Of a stretch of DNA of 64,000 bases, positions 8,335 to 17,629 are shown piece by piece. A program made the position numbers and the translations under genes. The notes under the pieces are model-generated. The model worked only from the letters and a program-made list of their open reading frames with translations. It was not told the DNA's origin and made no database searches. Position 1 is the first letter of the stretch; the number at the start of each line of letters is the position of its first letter. The stretch spans positions 162,915-226,914 of the forward strand of contig JAUQQA010000001.1 in assembly GCA_030550095.1 (NCBI GenBank), read 5' to 3'. This stretch comes from Chloroflexota bacterium. Lineage in GTDB: Bacteria > Chloroflexota > Anaerolineae > J036 > Brachytrichaceae.

Positions 8335-9255
8335 ATGATTCGCGTCGAAGGCTTAAAAAAGTCCTACGGCACGATTCAAGCGCTGCGCGGTGTGAGCTTC
8401 CACGTTGCCGCAGGCGAGATCGTCGGTTTGCTCGGACCGAACGGCGCAGGCAAATCCACCATCATCAAGATCCTCACGGGCTACCTACAACCCGATGAGG
8501 GCGTTGCTGAGGTGGATGGGCTGGACGTGGTCACACATCGCCTCGAAGTGCAAGCGCGCATTGGCTACTTGCCGGAGACCACGCCGCTCTACCCCGACAT
8601 GACCGTTCAGGCGTACCTGAAGTGGATCGCCGATCTGCGCCAAATCCCGCCCGATAAGCAACGCGAATACATCTCAGAAGCGGTCTATGCCACAGACATC
8701 GCCAGCTTTCTCAACCGCCCCATCGGCAAGTTGAGCAAAGGCATGCGCCAGCGCGTGGGGATCGCGCAGGCAATCCTGCACAAGCCGCGCCTGCTGATCC
8801 TCGACGAGCCGACGATTGGGCTTGACCCGACGCAACTGGTCGAGATCCGCCAGCTCATCCGAACGCTCGCCGAGCGCAGCACAGTGCTCTTCTCCAGCCA
8901 CATCTTGCCAGAGGTCGAGGCGGTATGTCACCGCGCGATCATCATCATGAACGGCGAGATCAAAGCCGACGCGCGCCTGAGCGACCTCGCGGCAACCAAC
9001 AACGCGATCCTCACGCTTCAGCGCCCGGTAGCCGAGTTTGAGCGCACCGTGCGCGCTGTGCCCGGCGTGCAAAAGGTGGAGCGCATCGCCAGCGACGGCG
9101 GGCTGAGCTATCGCGTGTACGGCGCGCCCAACGCCGACCTCTGCCCAGCGCTCTATGCCGCCGCTACGCAGAACGGCTGGCCCCTGCGCGAGCTGCGCGA
9201 GGACCGCCGCACGTTGGAGAGCGTGTTCAACGAGCTTGCGATGCAAGCCGCGTAA
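8335..9255 (+). CDS. ABC transporter ATP-binding protein (GldA-like)
   Basis: ATPase of an ABC-2-type exporter, 306 residues. Walker A GPNGAGKST lies near residue 35, the ABC signature is LSKGMRQRVGIAQ, Walker B is LLILDEPT and the switch His is in FSSHIL. The C-terminal 80 residues form the extra domain seen in GldA/NosF-like ATPases. It is followed 18 bases later by the membrane/auxiliary fusion protein and then by a DUF4340 protein. This set is the exporter type annotated as gliding-motility-associated, but in non-gliding bacteria its cargo is unknown. Confidence 0.92.
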   Translation: MIRVEGLKKSYGTIQALRGVSFHVAAGEIVGLLGPNGAGKSTIIKILTGYLQPDEGVAEVDGLDVVTHRLEVQARIGYLPETTPLYPDMTVQAYLKWIADLRQIPPDKQREYISEAVYATDIASFLNRPIGKLSKGMRQRVGIAQAILHKPRLLILDEPTIGLDPTQLVEIRQLIRTLAERSTVLFSSHILPEVEAVCHRAIIIMNGEIKADARLSDLAATNNAILTLQRPVAEFERTVRAVPGVQKVERIASDGGLSYRVYGAPNADLCPALYAAATQNGWPLRELREDRRTLESVFNELAMQAA

Positions 9256-9273
9256 CTGGGGAGGTGTGAAGGG

Positions 9274-12177
9274 ATGAAGACCATTCTGGCGACTGCGCGC
9301 AAGGAGTGGAACAACTACTTCAGCTCGCCGCAGGCATTGATCTTCATCGGCGTCTTCCTCGTGGCGAGCTTGTTTGTCTTCTTCTGGGTGGAGACCTTCT
9401 TCGCGCGCGGGCTGGCGGAAATGCGCCCGTTGTTCCGCTGGATGCCCGTGCTGCTCATCTTCCTGGTCGCAGCGCTCACAATGCGCCAGTGGAGCGAGGA
9501 GCAGCGCAGCGGTGCGCTGGAGATCCTGCTCACGCTCCCTGTTCCCACATGGCACTTGGTGCTGGGCAAGTTCCTCGCGGTGATGGGGCTGGTAGCGCTT
9601 GCGCTTGCGCTCACGCTGCCCCTCACGGTGAGCGTTTCGTTGCTCGGCAATTTGGATTGGGGACCCGTGATTGGCGGTTACTTGGCAGCGCTGCTGCTCG
9701 CGGCTGCCTATGCCGCGATCGGGTTGTTCGTCTCCTCGCGCACCGATAATCAGATCGTCGCGCTGATCCTCACGGCGATCATCGGCGGCGCGTTCTACCT
9801 CATCGGCAGCCCGGTGCTGACAGGGTTCGTCGGCACCTCAGCAGCCGAGTTCTTGCGCTTGCTCGGCACTGGCAGCCGCTTCGAGAGCATCGAGCGCGGC
9901 GTGATTGACTTGCGCGATTTGGTTTACTATGCGGCGCTCGCCGGGCTGTTCCTCACACTCAACGCTTGGTCGCTCGATCGCAAGCGCTGGAGCTTCGGGG
10001 CGCAAACCGCGAGCTACCGCCGCGCGGCAAACCTCACCAGCGCCCTCATCGCCTTGAACCTCGTTGTGGTCAACGTCTGGATGGCGCCGTTGCAAGTGCT
10101 GCGCGCTGATCTCACGGCGCAGCGCGAGTTTAGCCTTTCGCCAGCGACACTGCGCCTCTTGAACGAGCTGCAAGAGCCGCTGTTGCTGCGCGCCTACATC
10201 AGCGAGAAGACGCACCCCTTGCTCGCGCCACTAGCGCCGCGCGTGCGCGATTTGCTGCGCGAGTATCAGATCGCCGGGCGCGGCAAGGTCACCGCACAAG
10301 TGGTGGACCCGGCCACTGACCCTGAGATCGAGGCAGAAGCCTCGCGCGTGTACGGCATTCAGCCCACGCCGCTGCAAGTAGCGGGGCGCTACGAGGCCTC
10401 CATCATCAACACGTACTTCGATATCCTCGTGCGCTATGGCGACCAGAACACCACGCTGAGCTTCCGCGACCTGATCGAGATCGAGCAGCGGCGCGACGGC
10501 ACGATTGACGTGCGCCTGCGCAACCTCGAGTATGACCTCACGCGCGCGATCAAGCGCGTCACCAGCGGCTTCCGCACCGTCGAAGCCGTGTTCGCCTCGC
10601 TGCAATCCCCCGCGCGGTTGGACATCATCGTGACGCGCCAAGCGCTGCCCGAGGCGCTGAAGGACGTGCCCGAGGTTATCGAGAAAGTCGCCAAAGAGCT
10701 TCAGCAAAAATCTGGCGGCAAGTTCGAGTATCGCGTGATTGACCCCGACCAGCCCAACGCGCCGATCACGCGCAAGATACTCGTGGAGCAATTCGGGCTG
10801 CGCCCGATCTTGGCAGATCCTTTCGGCACGCAGTCGTTCTACCTGAACATGCTGCTCCAGGTGAACGACAAGACACAAGCCGTTTACCCCGAGCGCGAGT
10901 TCACTGAGTCCTCAGTGCGCGCAGCGATTGAGTCGGCAATCAAGCGCAACGTCGGCGGGTTCCTCAACGTGGTCGGCTTGTGGACGCCTGCGCCGGAGAT
11001 GGACATGTTCAGCAACCGCCCGATCAACAACTGGAACGTGGTGCGCGAGCAGCTCGGGCGCGAGTACACCGTGCGCAGCGTGGATCTGAGCAGCGGGCAA
11101 GTGCCACCCGATGTGAGCACGCTCATCCTGCTCAACCCCAGCAACCTCGACGACAAAGCGCGCTACGCCGTGGACCAGTTCTTGATGCGCGGTGGCTCAG
11201 TGATCGTCGCTGGCGGCAACTACGCGGTGCAATTCGGCTTCGGCGGGATGAACCTAATGCCGCTCAGCAACGGCATCGGCGAGTTGCTCGCCCATTACGG
11301 CATCACCGTTGAGCAAAAACTGGTGATGGACCCACGCAACACGTTGTTCCCTGTGGAGGTCTCGCGCAACGTCGGTGGCGCTTTCATCCGCGATTTCTTG
11401 CTGATCAGCTACCCGTTCTTCGTGAACGTGCTGCCCGACAGCATGGATCGCCAGAACCCGATCGTGTCGCAGTTGCCCGAGGCGATCATGAGCTTTGCTT
11501 CGCCCGTGGTGGTGGACGAGCAGAAGAACGCCAACCGCAAGGTGAGCGTGTTGCTGCGCTCCAGCCCGAACGCCTGGCTCACCACCAACACCAACACGCA
11601 GCCCAACTTCAATCAGTACCCCGAGCTTGGCTTCCCCGTCGAAGGTGAGCGCGCGGCGTATCCGCTTGCCGTCGCCGTGCAAGGCGTGTTCGAGAGCTTC
11701 TACAAAGGCAAGCCCTCGCCGCTCGATCAACCCGCGCCGACGCCTGCGCCAGAGTCCACACCACAGCCCACCCCCACGCCGCAAATTCGTACCGCTGGCA
11801 CCATTGAGCAATCGCCCGACACGGCGCGCTTGGTGGTGATCGGCAGCGCCGACTTCCTCAACGATGCGGTGCTCAACATCCTCGCCGGCTTCATCGGCGA
11901 GCGCTACCTCAGCAACCTTCAGTTCATCCAAAACGTGGTGGACTGGTCGGTGGAGGACTTGGCGCTGCTGGAGATTCGCTCGCGCGGCACAGTCTCGCGC
12001 GCGCTGCGCCCGCTCTCGGAGAACGATCGGCGGCTGTTCGAGTTTGCTAACTACGCGGTGGTGGTTGTGGCGTTGTTCGCCATTGGCGTGATCTGGCGCC
12101 TGCGCCAGCAAGCAGAGCCAGTGATGCAGCTGGTGCCCGTCTCCACAACGCGCAGCCCTGCCAACCGCGCTGCGTAA
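9274..12177 (+). CDS. ABC-2 permease fused to a GldG-type auxiliary domain
   Basis: A 967-residue protein. Residues 1-235 hold six membrane segments of the ABC-2 permease type (GldF/NosY-like). A further membrane segment near 255-275 leads into a large extracellular GldG-like domain (about 280-850), and a final helix near 925-945 anchors the C-terminus. In many bacteria GldF and GldG are separate genes; here they form one chain. A Pro-Thr-rich linker of about 25 residues interrupts the domain around residue 820. It is in an operon with the ATPase upstream and DUF4340 downstream, with strong GGAGG ribosome sites. Confidence 0.88.
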   Translation: MKTILATARKEWNNYFSSPQALIFIGVFLVASLFVFFWVETFFARGLAEMRPLFRWMPVLLIFLVAALTMRQWSEEQRSGALEILLTLPVPTWHLVLGKFLAVMGLVALALALTLPLTVSVSLLGNLDWGPVIGGYLAALLLAAAYAAIGLFVSSRTDNQIVALILTAIIGGAFYLIGSPVLTGFVGTSAAEFLRLLGTGSRFESIERGVIDLRDLVYYAALAGLFLTLNAWSLDRKRWSFGAQTASYRRAANLTSALIALNLVVVNVWMAPLQVLRADLTAQREFSLSPATLRLLNELQEPLLLRAYISEKTHPLLAPLAPRVRDLLREYQIAGRGKVTAQVVDPATDPEIEAEASRVYGIQPTPLQVAGRYEASIINTYFDILVRYGDQNTTLSFRDLIEIEQRRDGTIDVRLRNLEYDLTRAIKRVTSGFRTVEAVFASLQSPARLDIIVTRQALPEALKDVPEVIEKVAKELQQKSGGKFEYRVIDPDQPNAPITRKILVEQFGLRPILADPFGTQSFYLNMLLQVNDKTQAVYPEREFTESSVRAAIESAIKRNVGGFLNVVGLWTPAPEMDMFSNRPINNWNVVREQLGREYTVRSVDLSSGQVPPDVSTLILLNPSNLDDKARYAVDQFLMRGGSVIVAGGNYAVQFGFGGMNLMPLSNGIGELLAHYGITVEQKLVMDPRNTLFPVEVSRNVGGAFIRDFLLISYPFFVNVLPDSMDRQNPIVSQLPEAIMSFASPVVVDEQKNANRKVSVLLRSSPNAWLTTNTNTQPNFNQYPELGFPVEGERAAYPLAVAVQGVFESFYKGKPSPLDQPAPTPAPESTPQPTPTPQIRTAGTIEQSPDTARLVVIGSADFLNDAVLNILAGFIGERYLSNLQFIQNVVDWSVEDLALLEIRSRGTVSRALRPLSENDRRLFEFANYAVVVVALFAIGVIWRLRQQAEPVMQLVPVSTTRSPANRAA

Positions 12178-12199
12178 CGTCTCGGAGGAGAAGCCAGCC

Positions 12200-13228
12200 A
12201 TGAACCGACGCAATCAACTCCTCATCGCGTTGCTCGTCGCGCAACTTGTGGTTGCTGTGTTGGTGCTCGCCTTGCCCCAACAAGCCAGCAGCACAGCAAC
12301 GCGCCCGCTGCTGGGCGACTTGAAGATAGAAGACATCAGCGCGCTCACCGTGCGTGAGCAGCAAGACAAAGAAATTCGGCTCGTCAAGAAAGATGGCAAC
12401 TGGGTACTGCCAGAGCTAGAAGACTTCCCCGCACAAGCCGATCGCGTCACGAGCTTCTTGGAGAAAGTGACTGGCATTAAGGTTGGTCAGCCCATCGCCA
12501 CCACAGCCGCCAGCCACGCGCGCCTGCAAGTGGGCGAAGACACGTTCAACCGCCGCGTAAGCTTGAGCACACCGCAAGGTGAGCGCACCCTGTTCTTTGG
12601 CGCCGCTGGCAGCAACGCCAACGTGCGCCTGAGCGGCAGCGACGAGGTGTTCCTCACCTCGCAGATCGCCACGTTCGACATCTCCGCCGACGTTTCGAGC
12701 TGGATCAACACCCTCTACTTCACCAGCACACAAGAATCTGTGAGCAAGGTGGCGATCACCACCATCACTGACACGCTCACCTTCCAGCGCGTCTCAACAG
12801 ACACGTGGCAAATGGACGGCTTGGCGAGCAACGAGACGTTCAACCCGAGCCGCCTTGAGACCATCCTCTCGCGCGTGGCCTCGCTTTACATGGTGCGCCC
12901 GCTCGGCAAGACGCCCAAGCCCGAGTACGGCATGGATAAGCCCACCGCGATCCTCACGCTCACGCTGAAGTCGGACGTCTCGAGCTTGGCGCCTTTGGTG
13001 CTCACCATCGGCGCGCGCGACGACAAAGACAGCACCTATGTGGTGAAGTCGTCGCAGTCGCCTTGGTATGCGCGCGTGAATGCCTTCGTGCTCGAGGAGA
13101 TCGTCAACGCCCGACGCGAGGACTTCATCCAACAACCTGCCACGCCGACGCCAACCTTAGAAGCGACGCCCACGAGCGAGGTTGCCACAACACCCACGCC
13201 CGAATCCACACCCACGCCGGCGCCCTGA
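12200..13228 (+). CDS. DUF4340-domain protein of the GldA/GldFG exporter
   Basis: A 342-residue protein with an N-terminal membrane helix or signal anchor (about 6-28) and an extracellular DUF4340 region of beta-rich repeats (about 40-300). The C-terminus is a Thr-Pro-rich tail without regular structure. DUF4340 proteins are regular partners of GldFG-type exporters, and the gene follows the permease fusion after 22 bases with GGAGGAG before the ATG. Its biochemical role is unknown. Confidence 0.85.
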   Translation: MNRRNQLLIALLVAQLVVAVLVLALPQQASSTATRPLLGDLKIEDISALTVREQQDKEIRLVKKDGNWVLPELEDFPAQADRVTSFLEKVTGIKVGQPIATTAASHARLQVGEDTFNRRVSLSTPQGERTLFFGAAGSNANVRLSGSDEVFLTSQIATFDISADVSSWINTLYFTSTQESVSKVAITTITDTLTFQRVSTDTWQMDGLASNETFNPSRLETILSRVASLYMVRPLGKTPKPEYGMDKPTAILTLTLKSDVSSLAPLVLTIGARDDKDSTYVVKSSQSPWYARVNAFVLEEIVNARREDFIQQPATPTPTLEATPTSEVATTPTPESTPTPAP

Positions 13229-13291
13229 GGTCACACGGCTCCGAGCCTGTGCGCGCAACCGTTTTGCTCGTGGTACCATGCCCAAGGCACC

Positions 13292-14206
13292 ATGAAAACG
13301 CTCAAGCAGTGGCTCACAGCGATCGGCGGAGCAACGGTTGGGTGGGCGGCGTGGCGACTGTTCGCGCCCGAGTTTTGGCAACGTGCCCCTTCCCCATTTC
13401 TCTCCACAGCGCCTCTGCGCGCCACGGCGTTGATCACAGGCGCATCTTCTGGGATCGGCGAGGCGTTTGCAAGGCGGTTGGCACGCGAAGGCTACGATGT
13501 CGTGCTGGTTGCGCGGCGCAAGGAGCGCTTGGAAGCACTGGCTGAAGACCTCAAGCGTCGGCACACCATTGCTGCGCAAGCGGTGGTCGCTGATCTTTCG
13601 CGCGCGGAGGATATCCGCCGCGTGGCAGACATGGTGGCAGGGCTTGCCAACGATGGGCAGCTCGATCTCCTGATCAACAACGCCGGCTTTGGCACCGTCG
13701 GCCACTTCGTGGACGTGCCGATGAGCGAGCAAATGAACATGCTGGCGGTGCACGTCGAAGCAAGCGTGCAGCTCACGCGCGCAGCGCTGCCTGGTTTCTT
13801 GCGGCGGCGGCGCGGCGGCATCATCAACGTCGCTTCTATCGCGGGCTGGTTTCCCATGCCTGGCAACGCCATGTACGGCGCGAGCAAGCGTTACCTGATC
13901 AACTTCTCGCAGTCGCTGCAAGCTGAGTTAGAAGGCAGCGGGGTGTTCGTGCAGGCGCTTTGCCCCGGCTTCACCTACTCCGAGTTCCACGACGCACCCG
14001 CCTATCGCGCTGCGGGCTTTCGCCGAGACGTGATTCCGCCCTTCCTGTGGCAAACTGCGGAGCAGGTCGTCGAGGCGTCGCTTAACCAACTCGGGCGCGG
14101 TGAGGTGATCTGCATCCCTGGCCTGCACAACCGCGCCATCGTGCTGTTGGGCACCGTGACGCCACCTGCGATCGTGCGCGCGGTGCGACGACGCGCAGGG
14201 GTGTGA
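13292..14206 (+). CDS. Short-chain dehydrogenase/reductase, membrane-anchored
   Basis: NAD(P)-dependent oxidoreductase of the classical SDR family, 304 residues. After a hydrophobic N-terminal stretch the cofactor motif TGASSGIG lies near residue 50, the NNAG motif near 127 and the catalytic Tyr and Lys in YGASKRYL near 195. The last 40 residues include a second hydrophobic stretch, as in the DltE/YqjQ-like group often found at membranes. A TACCAT box at 13274-13279, 12 bases before the ATG, and no ribosome site point to a leaderless transcript. The substrate cannot be told from sequence. Confidence 0.9.
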   Translation: MKTLKQWLTAIGGATVGWAAWRLFAPEFWQRAPSPFLSTAPLRATALITGASSGIGEAFARRLAREGYDVVLVARRKERLEALAEDLKRRHTIAAQAVVADLSRAEDIRRVADMVAGLANDGQLDLLINNAGFGTVGHFVDVPMSEQMNMLAVHVEASVQLTRAALPGFLRRRRGGIINVASIAGWFPMPGNAMYGASKRYLINFSQSLQAELEGSGVFVQALCPGFTYSEFHDAPAYRAAGFRRDVIPPFLWQTAEQVVEASLNQLGRGEVICIPGLHNRAIVLLGTVTPPAIVRAVRRRAGV

Positions 14207-14212
14207 GGCTGC

Positions 14213-14464
14213 TCACGACATCAGCAGCAGCCACAATGCCACCCCAACAAGCAGCAGCCCCAAGGCCGCGAAGACACGCGCCGCCCTCACGCGCCAGCTA
14301 TGGCGGCGATGCGCTTGCGCGCCTCGCATCAGCGCCTCTGTGTTTGCCGAGGGCAACCCGCGCACATTGCCGAGCCACCACGCACGCGCGCAATACACAA
14401 ATTGCCCCACTTCGCTAGCGCGCAGCCAACGTTGCGAGCGGACTTCATGCAGATCCGTTTGCAT
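14213..14464 (-). CDS. Small membrane protein with a Cas4-like N-terminal Cys motif
   Basis: An 83-residue protein starting at ATG 14464 (GAGGAG about 11 bases upstream), overlapping the end of the glycosyltransferase by 20 bases. Residues 15-29 read RASEVGQFVYCARAW, which resembles the first Cys motif of Cas4/RecB-type nucleases (S-E-x-x-x-[FY]-x-Y-C-P-R). The nuclease core is absent; instead a membrane helix (about 62-80) ends the protein. Either a degenerate remnant or a distinct small membrane family. No function can be assigned. Confidence 0.6.
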   Translation of the reverse strand: MQTDLHEVRSQRWLRASEVGQFVYCARAWWLGNVRGLPSANTEALMRGAQAHRRHSWRVRAARVFAALGLLLVGVALWLLLMS

Positions 14465-15221
14465 TGCGCTGTCGCTCCTCACGCCATAGGCGCGCGAGTC
14501 GGCGGTAAGTGTCGAAGGTGTACCACGCCATGAGCGCGCTGAGGCGTAGCCCATGCCAACCATCTACGTAGCCGCGCAGGGTGAAGAATCGCCTGCGGAA
14601 CTCCCGCAGCGGCTGGAGCACGAAGGTGTGCGGCTTCGGACGAATGCCCTGCTTGAACCAAATGCCAGCCTCCAGCTCGGCATAGCGACGCTGCTTCGCG
14701 TGGAACTGCGCTAGTGAATCGTAGTTGTAATGAATGAGCACGTGCTGAAGGCGGCCCATCGTGCCATGGTAACGCGCCACTTCGTGCACTTCACGCACGG
14801 GGTCGAAATCCGCATATCCCACGCGAAACAACCGCGCTTGGTAATCAGGGTACCAGCCCGCGCCAAGGGTGAGCTTGCCGAAGAGGTAGTTGTGTCGCGG
14901 CACAGCATAGACATCATGCTCCGGCGCTGCGAGCACGGCGCGGATCTCCTGCGCGAGTTCCGGCGTGCAACGCTCATCCGCGTCGATGAAGAACACCCAT
15001 GGCGTTTCCGCGGCAGCAAGCGCTGCGTTGCGCTGCTGCGCGTAGTTGTGGAAAGGGTGTTGCACCACGCGCGCGCCGAGGCGCTCAGCGATGAGCGGGG
15101 TCTCGTCGGTGCTGAAGGAGTCAAACACTAGCCGCTCATCTGCCCAAGCGACGCTCTCAAGGCAGGCGGCGATGTGCCGCGCCTCGTTGAACGTGAGCAC
15201 CACAGCGCACACGCGGCTCAT
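14445..15221 (-). CDS. Family 2 glycosyltransferase (WaaE/KdtX-like)
   Basis: Transfers a sugar from a nucleotide-sugar donor, probably to a cell-surface glycan or lipid. It has 258 residues from ATG 15221. The GT-A motifs are VLTFNE at the start, a D-S-x-S-x-D-x-T segment, the metal-binding FIDADE near residue 88 and a later DFDPVREVHE stretch typical of the WaaE/KdtX subgroup. The start was chosen because a TACACT box lies exactly 10 bases upstream (15232-15237, minus strand); a longer open frame extends upstream but lacks support. Translationally coupled to the small membrane protein downstream. Confidence 0.87.
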   Translation of the reverse strand: MSRVCAVVLTFNEARHIAACLESVAWADERLVFDSFSTDETPLIAERLGARVVQHPFHNYAQQRNAALAAAETPWVFFIDADERCTPELAQEIRAVLAAPEHDVYAVPRHNYLFGKLTLGAGWYPDYQARLFRVGYADFDPVREVHEVARYHGTMGRLQHVLIHYNYDSLAQFHAKQRRYAELEAGIWFKQGIRPKPHTFVLQPLREFRRRFFTLRGYVDGWHGLRLSALMAWYTFDTYRRLARLWREERQRNANGSA

Positions 15222-15445
15222 GTGTGCGAGCAGTGTAGCACGAAGCAACTGTAAGTATTGAGCTAGGGAGTGGCTACGCTGCGCGGCGTAATGCGCTGCC
15301 CGCACTGCGCAAAGCACAAAACGAGTCAAGTATGGCAACAACCACCGCAGTGGCACTCCGCGCTACTGCTGCAAGGAACGCAGCCCCCAGCGCTCCTGCA
15401 TGTAAGCACCAGGTGTATGCTGTAAGTTTAAGGAGGCAGCGACAA

Positions 15446-16870
15446 ATGACCTCGCACGCTTTCTTCATCAGCGGTGAGAAGCGCACGAGCAACAAGGTCT
15501 TCGCTGTGCGGTTCCCCTACACAGGCGAGATTGTCGCCGAGGTGTATCAGCCCAGCGACGAAGACTTAGACGCTGCAGTGCGCGCGGCACAGCGCGGCGC
15601 GCAGATCATGCGCAAGATGCCCGCCCACGAGCGCTCCGCGATCCTGCGCCGGCTGCACGCGCTCATGGAAGCACGCACCGAGGATCTTGTGAACACCCTC
15701 GTCCTTGAGGGTGGCAAGACCAAAAAAGCAGCACGCGCTGAAGTGGCGCGCGCCAAACAAACGGTGTTGGTCGCTTCAGAAGAAGCACGACGCATCCCTG
15801 GCGAAGTTGTCAACATTGACTGGACAAAAGACGGCGAGAACCGCATCGGCATTGTTCGGCGCTTTCCGCTCGGCGTAATCTTGTGCATCGCACCGTTCAA
15901 CTATCCGCTCAACCTCGCCTGCCACAAGGTTGCGCCCGCGCTGGCAGCGGGCAATGCGTTCATCCTCAAGCCCGCCACTGCAACGCCGCTTTCAGCACTG
16001 CTGCTCGGCGAGCTACTGCTCGAAGCCGGCGCACCCCCCGAGACGGTGAACATCCTCACGTGCAGCGGCGCCCAAGCAGAACAACTCGTGCGCGACGAGC
16101 GCATCGCTATGTTCTCGTTCACGGGCAGCAGCGCCGTGGGCTGGCATCTCAAGAGCATCTGCGGGCGCAAGCGCGCCACGCTGGAGCTGGGCGGCAACGC
16201 CGCGGTGATCGTGCACGAGGACGCCAATCAGGCGTATGCCGCGCAACGCATCGCCTTCGGCGGCTTTACCAACGCAGGGCAAAACTGCATCTCGGTGCAG
16301 CGCGTGCTGATCCACCGCCCGATCTACAACGACATGGTGGAGACACTGCTCGACGCGATCAAAGCGTTGCGCGTGGGCGATCCGCGGCTCGAGGACACAG
16401 ACGTCGGCCCGATGATCAGCGAAGGCGCGGCAATGCAAGCTGAGCAGTGGGTGCAAGAGGCGTTGCAAGATGGCGCGCGGCTGTTGCTCGGCGGCGAGCG
16501 CCAAGGCGCGTTGCTGCCCCCCACGGTGCTCGACCGCGTTCAACCACAAATGAAGGTGAGCTGCCAAGAGGTGTTCGCGCCTGTGCTCACCCTCAGCCCC
16601 TACGACACCTTCGAGGAAGCCATTACCATCGCCAACAGCACAGAGTACGGCTTGCAAGGCGGCGTGTTCACGCGCGATTTGAAGCGCGTGATGCAAGCAT
16701 ACGAGGAGATTGAAGTAGGCGGCTTGCAGGTCAACGATGTCTCCACCTTCCGCGTGGACCACATGCCCTACGGCGGCGTGAAGGCAAGCGGTATGGGGCG
16801 CGAAGGCGTCAAGTACGCCATCGAGGAGATGACTGAGCCGAAGCTCATGGTGATCAACTTGAACGCCTAG
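15446..16870 (+). CDS. Aldehyde dehydrogenase family protein
   Basis: NAD(P)-dependent aldehyde dehydrogenase of 474 residues. Key elements visible are the FNYPLNL segment, the KPA cofactor motif, GSSAVG, the general base Glu in LELGGN, and the catalytic Cys in AGQNCIS. The start is ATG 15446 behind AGGAGG at 15431-15436. It most resembles the lactaldehyde / non-phosphorylating glyceraldehyde-3-phosphate dehydrogenase branch, but substrate cannot be fixed by reading. It is transcribed alone, divergently from the glycosyltransferase; the 224-base gap between them holds promoters but no further gene that I can see. Confidence 0.88.
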   Translation: MTSHAFFISGEKRTSNKVFAVRFPYTGEIVAEVYQPSDEDLDAAVRAAQRGAQIMRKMPAHERSAILRRLHALMEARTEDLVNTLVLEGGKTKKAARAEVARAKQTVLVASEEARRIPGEVVNIDWTKDGENRIGIVRRFPLGVILCIAPFNYPLNLACHKVAPALAAGNAFILKPATATPLSALLLGELLLEAGAPPETVNILTCSGAQAEQLVRDERIAMFSFTGSSAVGWHLKSICGRKRATLELGGNAAVIVHEDANQAYAAQRIAFGGFTNAGQNCISVQRVLIHRPIYNDMVETLLDAIKALRVGDPRLEDTDVGPMISEGAAMQAEQWVQEALQDGARLLLGGERQGALLPPTVLDRVQPQMKVSCQEVFAPVLTLSPYDTFEEAITIANSTEYGLQGGVFTRDLKRVMQAYEEIEVGGLQVNDVSTFRVDHMPYGGVKASGMGREGVKYAIEEMTEPKLMVINLNA

Positions 16871-16924
16871 GCCAACTTAAAACGCTGGGGAGAGATAATC
16901 AGCAGGAAAGGGGAGGAAAGAGAC

Positions 16925-17554
16925 ATGCAGGCCTTGTATCTCGCGTTATCCGTCTCTTTTTCACGCTTACTACAACAATCCACGCCGCCCTCCGACCTAG
17001 AGGTGTTTATCTACCAGCTCACCACACTCTCGTGTTGGGTCGCGCTGGGCGCGCTCATAGTGCTGTTAGTGCTTGGTCTTAGAGACCAAGTGGTGATCTT
17101 CTTCGACACACGGGACGTGCTGTGGTCGCTCGTTCCTTTCGCGTCGCTCTTGCTTGGAGCAGCAATTTTGATAACGCTTACGCCATCCGAAAGCACAACC
17201 ACAAGCCAACCTAGCCTTCTTCGGAACCTGCTTCCAAGCCTTGTGGGGCTGCTCAGCCTTGCTGGAGCACTGGGCGGCACAGTCATGACATTTCGCAATG
17301 CGATCCAATACAATCGCAGTGTGCCGATCGGCATCGCCGTGGGCTTGCTCAAGCTAAGCATCTCAATTCTGATGGCGATGCTTGTGATCAATCAGCTTCT
17401 CAAGTTGCCTCGCACCAGCTCCTTCTGGAGCTTCGTGAAAGCGCTTTTCCTTTTAGGAGTTCTAGGCTGGCTTTGGGTGCGCTTGGTAAACGGTCGGCGC
17501 GTCTATCTTCGGAAGGGCTGGGCGATCCCCGTGAGCGGTGAAGTTGTGAACTAA
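16925..17554 (+). CDS. Hypothetical membrane protein
   Basis: A 209-residue protein with about five membrane helices (about 33-55, 68-86, 105-122, 136-156 and 170-185) and no motif that I recognise. A GGAGG site 9 bases before the ATG supports translation. Its codons are visibly less GC-rich than those of its neighbours, with few GCGC runs, so it may be a recent arrival or a weakly expressed lineage-specific gene. It ends in a strong hairpin shared with the convergent gene. Confidence 0.7.
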   Translation: MQALYLALSVSFSRLLQQSTPPSDLEVFIYQLTTLSCWVALGALIVLLVLGLRDQVVIFFDTRDVLWSLVPFASLLLGAAILITLTPSESTTTSQPSLLRNLLPSLVGLLSLAGALGGTVMTFRNAIQYNRSVPIGIAVGLLKLSISILMAMLVINQLLKLPRTSSFWSFVKALFLLGVLGWLWVRLVNGRRVYLRKGWAIPVSGEVVN

Positions 17555-17562
17555 CGCGAATT

Positions 17563-17603
17563 TTGGGCGAGGAGCTGTGCACTTTGCAGCGCTCCTCGCC
17601 CAA
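17563..17603 (+). terminator. Bidirectional terminator between convergent membrane-protein genes
   Basis: A perfect 13-bp inverted repeat (17563-17575 with 17591-17603) lies in the 75-base gap between two convergent genes. The T-rich tail GTTCTTTTG on the plus strand and AAAATT on the other side suggest it serves both directions, better on the plus strand. Confidence 0.75.
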
Positions 17604-17629
17604 GTTCTTTTGCAGGCGCGCGTTGCCGA

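Noticed and set aside
11254..12213. Minus-strand open frame (319 codons) within the GldFG fusion
   Set aside because: Antisense shadow with His-rich low-complexity translation and no start signal.
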